Assembly (NCBI GenBank): GCA_016711345.1
Contig: JADJTD010000001.1
Span: 1,550,001 to 1,614,000, forward strand
Direction: 5' to 3'
Length of the DNA: 64,000 nucleotides
Origin: Chloracidobacterium sp.
GTDB taxonomy: Bacteria; Acidobacteriota; Blastocatellia; Pyrinomonadales; Pyrinomonadaceae
The notes beneath the pieces were generated by a model. The model was given only the letters and a program-made list of their open reading frames with translations. It was not told the DNA's origin and did not search any database. Numbering within the stretch: position 1 is the stretch's first letter; every line of letters starts with the position of its first letter. Of this stretch, positions 61,785-64,000 are shown one piece after another. The position numbers were made by a program, and so were the translations under genes.

Positions 61785-63590
61785 TTAAACGAAATCGACC
61801 GGTTCGATCTTCATTTGTGCACGTTTGAGAATGATATTATTGTCGCGGCAAACCTCGCGAATCTTCTTCAGCTGTTCCGCCCGCAAATTGCGAGCTGAGA
61901 TCAATATCTCAGCAACATCTTTTTCCCGGCAAACTTCTGCTATCTGTCCGTTGCCGTCAAACACTTTTAGGCCATGAATGACCTTATTTGTTTTCAACGG
62001 ATCGTCGTCGATAAAACCGACGCATCTAAGGTTCCATTCGGGATTGTTATTCAATTCGCGAAGGACCATTTCACCTCCGTCGCCTGCACCGTAGATCAGC
62101 ACTTTACGACCGTCACTCGAAACCGGGAGGGGCAGCATTTGGCGTATGATGCGAAACGCCATTCGGCTCCCGACAACGGCAAGCAACAGCAAAACTCCGT
62201 CGAGAAAGAACACAGTTCTCGAAAATCCGTCGAAACGATATACGAGCAGAACTGCGAAAATGCTCAACAACGAGCCGAGGAAGACGCCCTTTGCGATCGT
62301 TATCATATCGCCTATGCTCGTGTATCGCCACAGTCCTCGATACACGCCGACCGCAAGAAATGAGCCAAGTTTGATGACTATCAAAAGCGGCAATGTTTTT
62401 AGAAAAAGCTGCCAGGCGGTAGAACCCTCAAACGTCCCCAGAAATAACGTGAAAGCTGAATAATAGGCGAGTGTGATCAAAAAAGCATCAAGAAAAACTT
62501 CGAAGATGCGGCGTTTGTGTGAGACATTTACGAGAAATGCAAAGACGGCACTTCCCTCCACCGCTTGCTGTTCGTCCTCGCCCTCATAGACTTTTACTTT
62601 GGACAAATAAACGCCCATGATAACCAGAACCACAATAAACAGGCCGATCAACCCAAAGCTTTTTGTCGGCCCTATCTGTCCAACCAGCAGCGCCAGCACC
62701 CCTGCGACAACCGCAAAACCGTAGAGCATTAAAACCGCTGTTCGCTCAGATAAACCTAGGGCCACGAGCCGATGAGACGTGTGATCGCGACCGCCCTGAG
62801 ATGCTTTGCGGCCCCAGAGCTTTCTCAATACAGTCACAAATGTAGTATCAAAGATCGGAACAAACAGAATCAAAACAGGAACAGCAAGTATCGCCACGAT
62901 CCCACGTGAACGGCCGCCGACCTGATTAAGTAAAACGACTCCCGAAAGCAAAAACCCGATAAACATCGAGCCGCAGTCGCCCATAAAGATCGACGCCGGG
63001 TTGAAGTTGAAGACAAGAAAGCCGATCAACGCACCTATCAATGCGCTCGTCATAAGCAGCTCGTTGGTGAGTCCGTTCGCCGCAAAATTCATTGCCAGTG
63101 AAAACGCTGCAATGGCCGAAATTCCGGCAGCGAGCCCATCCATATTGTCGAGGAGATTAATGGCGTTTGTGATACCGATGACCCAGAAAACAGTGATCCA
63201 AATGTCAATGATCTCAAAACCAGTCAGCGGCAATTTGAGGCCCGACAGCACCAAAGCACCTGCACCGATTAACTGGCCAATCAATTTCTGATATGGCCGT
63301 ATGTTTAGAATGTCGTCCAACAGTCCCACGATGAAAAGAAACGCGCCGGCGCTGAAAACAACAAGTGACTTTCCGGAAAGCTGAACAAGCGAAAAGTAAA
63401 CAACCGCAGTCGCGATAAATATCGCGACCCCGCCAAACATTGCGGTCGGACGCTTGTGCCAACGGTCGCTCTTTGGCTTTGCGACAAAGTTGTACCGAAC
63501 TGCAAAAGAGCGCACGCCAAGCGTGCAGAGGATCGAGACGATCGCTGCTGCTGCGCCAACGAATATTGGGTTTGAGGTCAAACCAGGCAT
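61785..63590 (-). CDS. WecA/MraY-type glycosyl-1-phosphate transferase fused to CapD-like nucleotide-binding domain
   Basis: 601 residues. Residues 1 to about 330 form a ten-helix WecA/MraY-like transferase: the metal motif LLDNMDGLAAGISA near 146, ASIFMGDCGSMFIGFLLSG near 202 and the DHTSHRL loop near 268. About 360-470 hold four more helices with the CapD/PglF-type arginine-rich motif GVYRGLWRYTSIGDM. From about 500 a Rossmann domain follows: KVLIYGAGDGGEMVLRELNN and LRCVGFIDDDP. In most bacteria the two halves are separate proteins: one starts glycan assembly on undecaprenyl phosphate, the other modifies the UDP sugar. Only the nucleotide-binding part of CapD is kept here; the catalytic dehydratase half is absent. 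Confidence 0.85.
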   Translation of the reverse strand: MPGLTSNPIFVGAAAAIVSILCTLGVRSFAVRYNFVAKPKSDRWHKRPTAMFGGVAIFIATAVVYFSLVQLSGKSLVVFSAGAFLFIVGLLDDILNIRPYQKLIGQLIGAGALVLSGLKLPLTGFEIIDIWITVFWVIGITNAINLLDNMDGLAAGISAIAAFSLAMNFAANGLTNELLMTSALIGALIGFLVFNFNPASIFMGDCGSMFIGFLLSGVVLLNQVGGRSRGIVAILAVPVLILFVPIFDTTFVTVLRKLWGRKASQGGRDHTSHRLVALGLSERTAVLMLYGFAVVAGVLALLVGQIGPTKSFGLIGLFIVVLVIMGVYLSKVKVYEGEDEQQAVEGSAVFAFLVNVSHKRRIFEVFLDAFLITLAYYSAFTLFLGTFEGSTAWQLFLKTLPLLIVIKLGSFLAVGVYRGLWRYTSIGDMITIAKGVFLGSLLSIFAVLLVYRFDGFSRTVFFLDGVLLLLAVVGSRMAFRIIRQMLPLPVSSDGRKVLIYGAGDGGEMVLRELNNNPEWNLRCVGFIDDDPLKTNKVIHGLKVFDGNGQIAEVCREKDVAEILISARNLRAEQLKKIREVCRDNNIILKRAQMKIEPVDFV

Positions 63591-63632
63591 AATGAATGCA
63601 GGTCAATTATCGCAGAAATTCGATCGATATGT

Positions 63633-64000
63633 TTATGTAACGCGAGTTTTTCGGTTAAACGTGGCTATCCGGTCAGAGTGTTGTGTTAGCAGCATCTGAT
63701 AAACCTCGGCAATGTCAGCGACCATTTTTTCCGCACGGAAATTCGGATCGACATGGCGTCTGCCATTCTCGCCAAATTGCTTCCTCATTTCCGGGTTTTC
63801 AAGAAGCCGCCCGATTCCCTCAGCAAGTCCAACGGAATCAAAGGCTTCGACAAGATAGCCTGTCTTATCATTTATGACTACCTCTCTTGCTCCGTCAATA
63901 TCAAACGAAACACACGGCTTGCCCATTGCGAGCGCCTGCGGCAGAACGCGGGCTAAGCCTTCGCGCAAGCTGGTGTGAACAACGACATCCATCGCTGAGA
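63633..64000 (-). CDS. GT4 glycosyltransferase, C-terminal part (runs off right edge)
   Basis: The frame is open to the window end; the visible 122 residues include the GT-B donor-binding motif SLREGLARVLPQALAMGKP with the E-x7-E-like pattern, VSFDIDGAREVVINDKTGYL and the C-terminal helix FRAEKMVADIAEVYQMLL. This is a group 1 glycosyltransferase of the polysaccharide cluster, 42 bases upstream of the WecA-CapD fusion. The N-terminal acceptor domain lies beyond the window, so sugar specificity cannot be guessed. Confidence 0.85.
   Translation of the reverse strand, partial: SAMDVVVHTSLREGLARVLPQALAMGKPCVSFDIDGAREVVINDKTGYLVEAFDSVGLAEGIGRLLENPEMRKQFGENGRRHVDPNFRAEKMVADIAEVYQMLLTQHSDRIATFNRKTRVT

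Noticed and set aside
26068..64000. Selenoprotein in this window
   Set aside because: None of the intact genes needs an in-frame TGA read-through; the TGA in the methylase relic is explained by a frameshift.

Overview
The window looks like chromosomal DNA of a Gram-negative heterotroph, most likely an acidobacterium of the Blastocatellia/Pyrinomonadaceae type. This is an inference from gene content; no rRNA gene is present to confirm it. It rests on two giant Oar-like TonB-dependent receptors with N-terminal carboxypeptidase-regulatory domains, many secreted peptidases (M14, M20, M28, reprolysin-like), a cohesin/dockerin-bearing protease, TPR-rich envelope proteins and short intergenic hairpin repeats. 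Coding density is high and base composition looks moderate throughout.

Layout. 1-1159 (minus) is the N-terminal part of a Wzz/GumC chain-length protein. 1383-5123 (plus) is a very large GltD-like plus PyrK-like flavin/Fe-S oxidoreductase fusion. 5147-10890 (minus) is a tight operon: glycosyltransferase, M14 peptidase, recN, asparaginase II and a secreted protein. It lies downstream of a TonB-dependent receptor (10975-14241) and is separated from it by a terminator. 14840-19468 holds a degenerate PilZ-like protein, a large secreted protein of unknown function, and an Fe-S membrane protein fused to TPRs. 19469-20394 is gene-poor: repeats and a methylase relic. 20395-22850 (minus) is SRPBCC, DoxX and MATE. 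23342-26018 (plus) is an S1/P1 nuclease, an M20 peptidase and a membrane protein. tRNA-Sec, a four-helix-bundle gene between perfect inverted repeats, dprA and topA follow (26068-30501). 30593-39385 is mixed: a methyltransferase, a porin-like beta-barrel, an M28 peptidase, a PhoX-family protein, a MoxR ATPase, a nucleotidyltransferase/HTH module and a NADAR-like lipoprotein. 39565-43413 is the second receptor, preceded by an 11-bp-phased Pho-box-like array. 43732-47433 is the cohesin/dockerin protease. 47467-51696 is an accessory strip with a repeat element, a vsr relic, a DUF2075 helicase with a truncated XRE regulator, and a PIN toxin-antitoxin pair. 51831-59075 holds a DNA polymerase A without a 5' nuclease domain, a double TonB-C protein, a zinc-ribbon coiled-coil protein and a large TPR protein. 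59056-64000 (minus) is an exopolysaccharide cluster: GT4, a WecA-CapD fusion, a TPR protein and an O-antigen ligase.

How the parts fit. Receptors plus the TonB-C protein provide energised outer-membrane uptake, and the secreted peptidases and nuclease supply substrates. The two glycan loci at the window edges build surface polysaccharide. dprA, recN, topA and the polymerase are housekeeping DNA genes. The most novel feature is a family of about 365-bp dispersed elements carrying three 21/22-bp units: two long copies and one short copy. Both long copies sit next to the 5' end of a decayed restriction-modification-type gene that reads away from the element.
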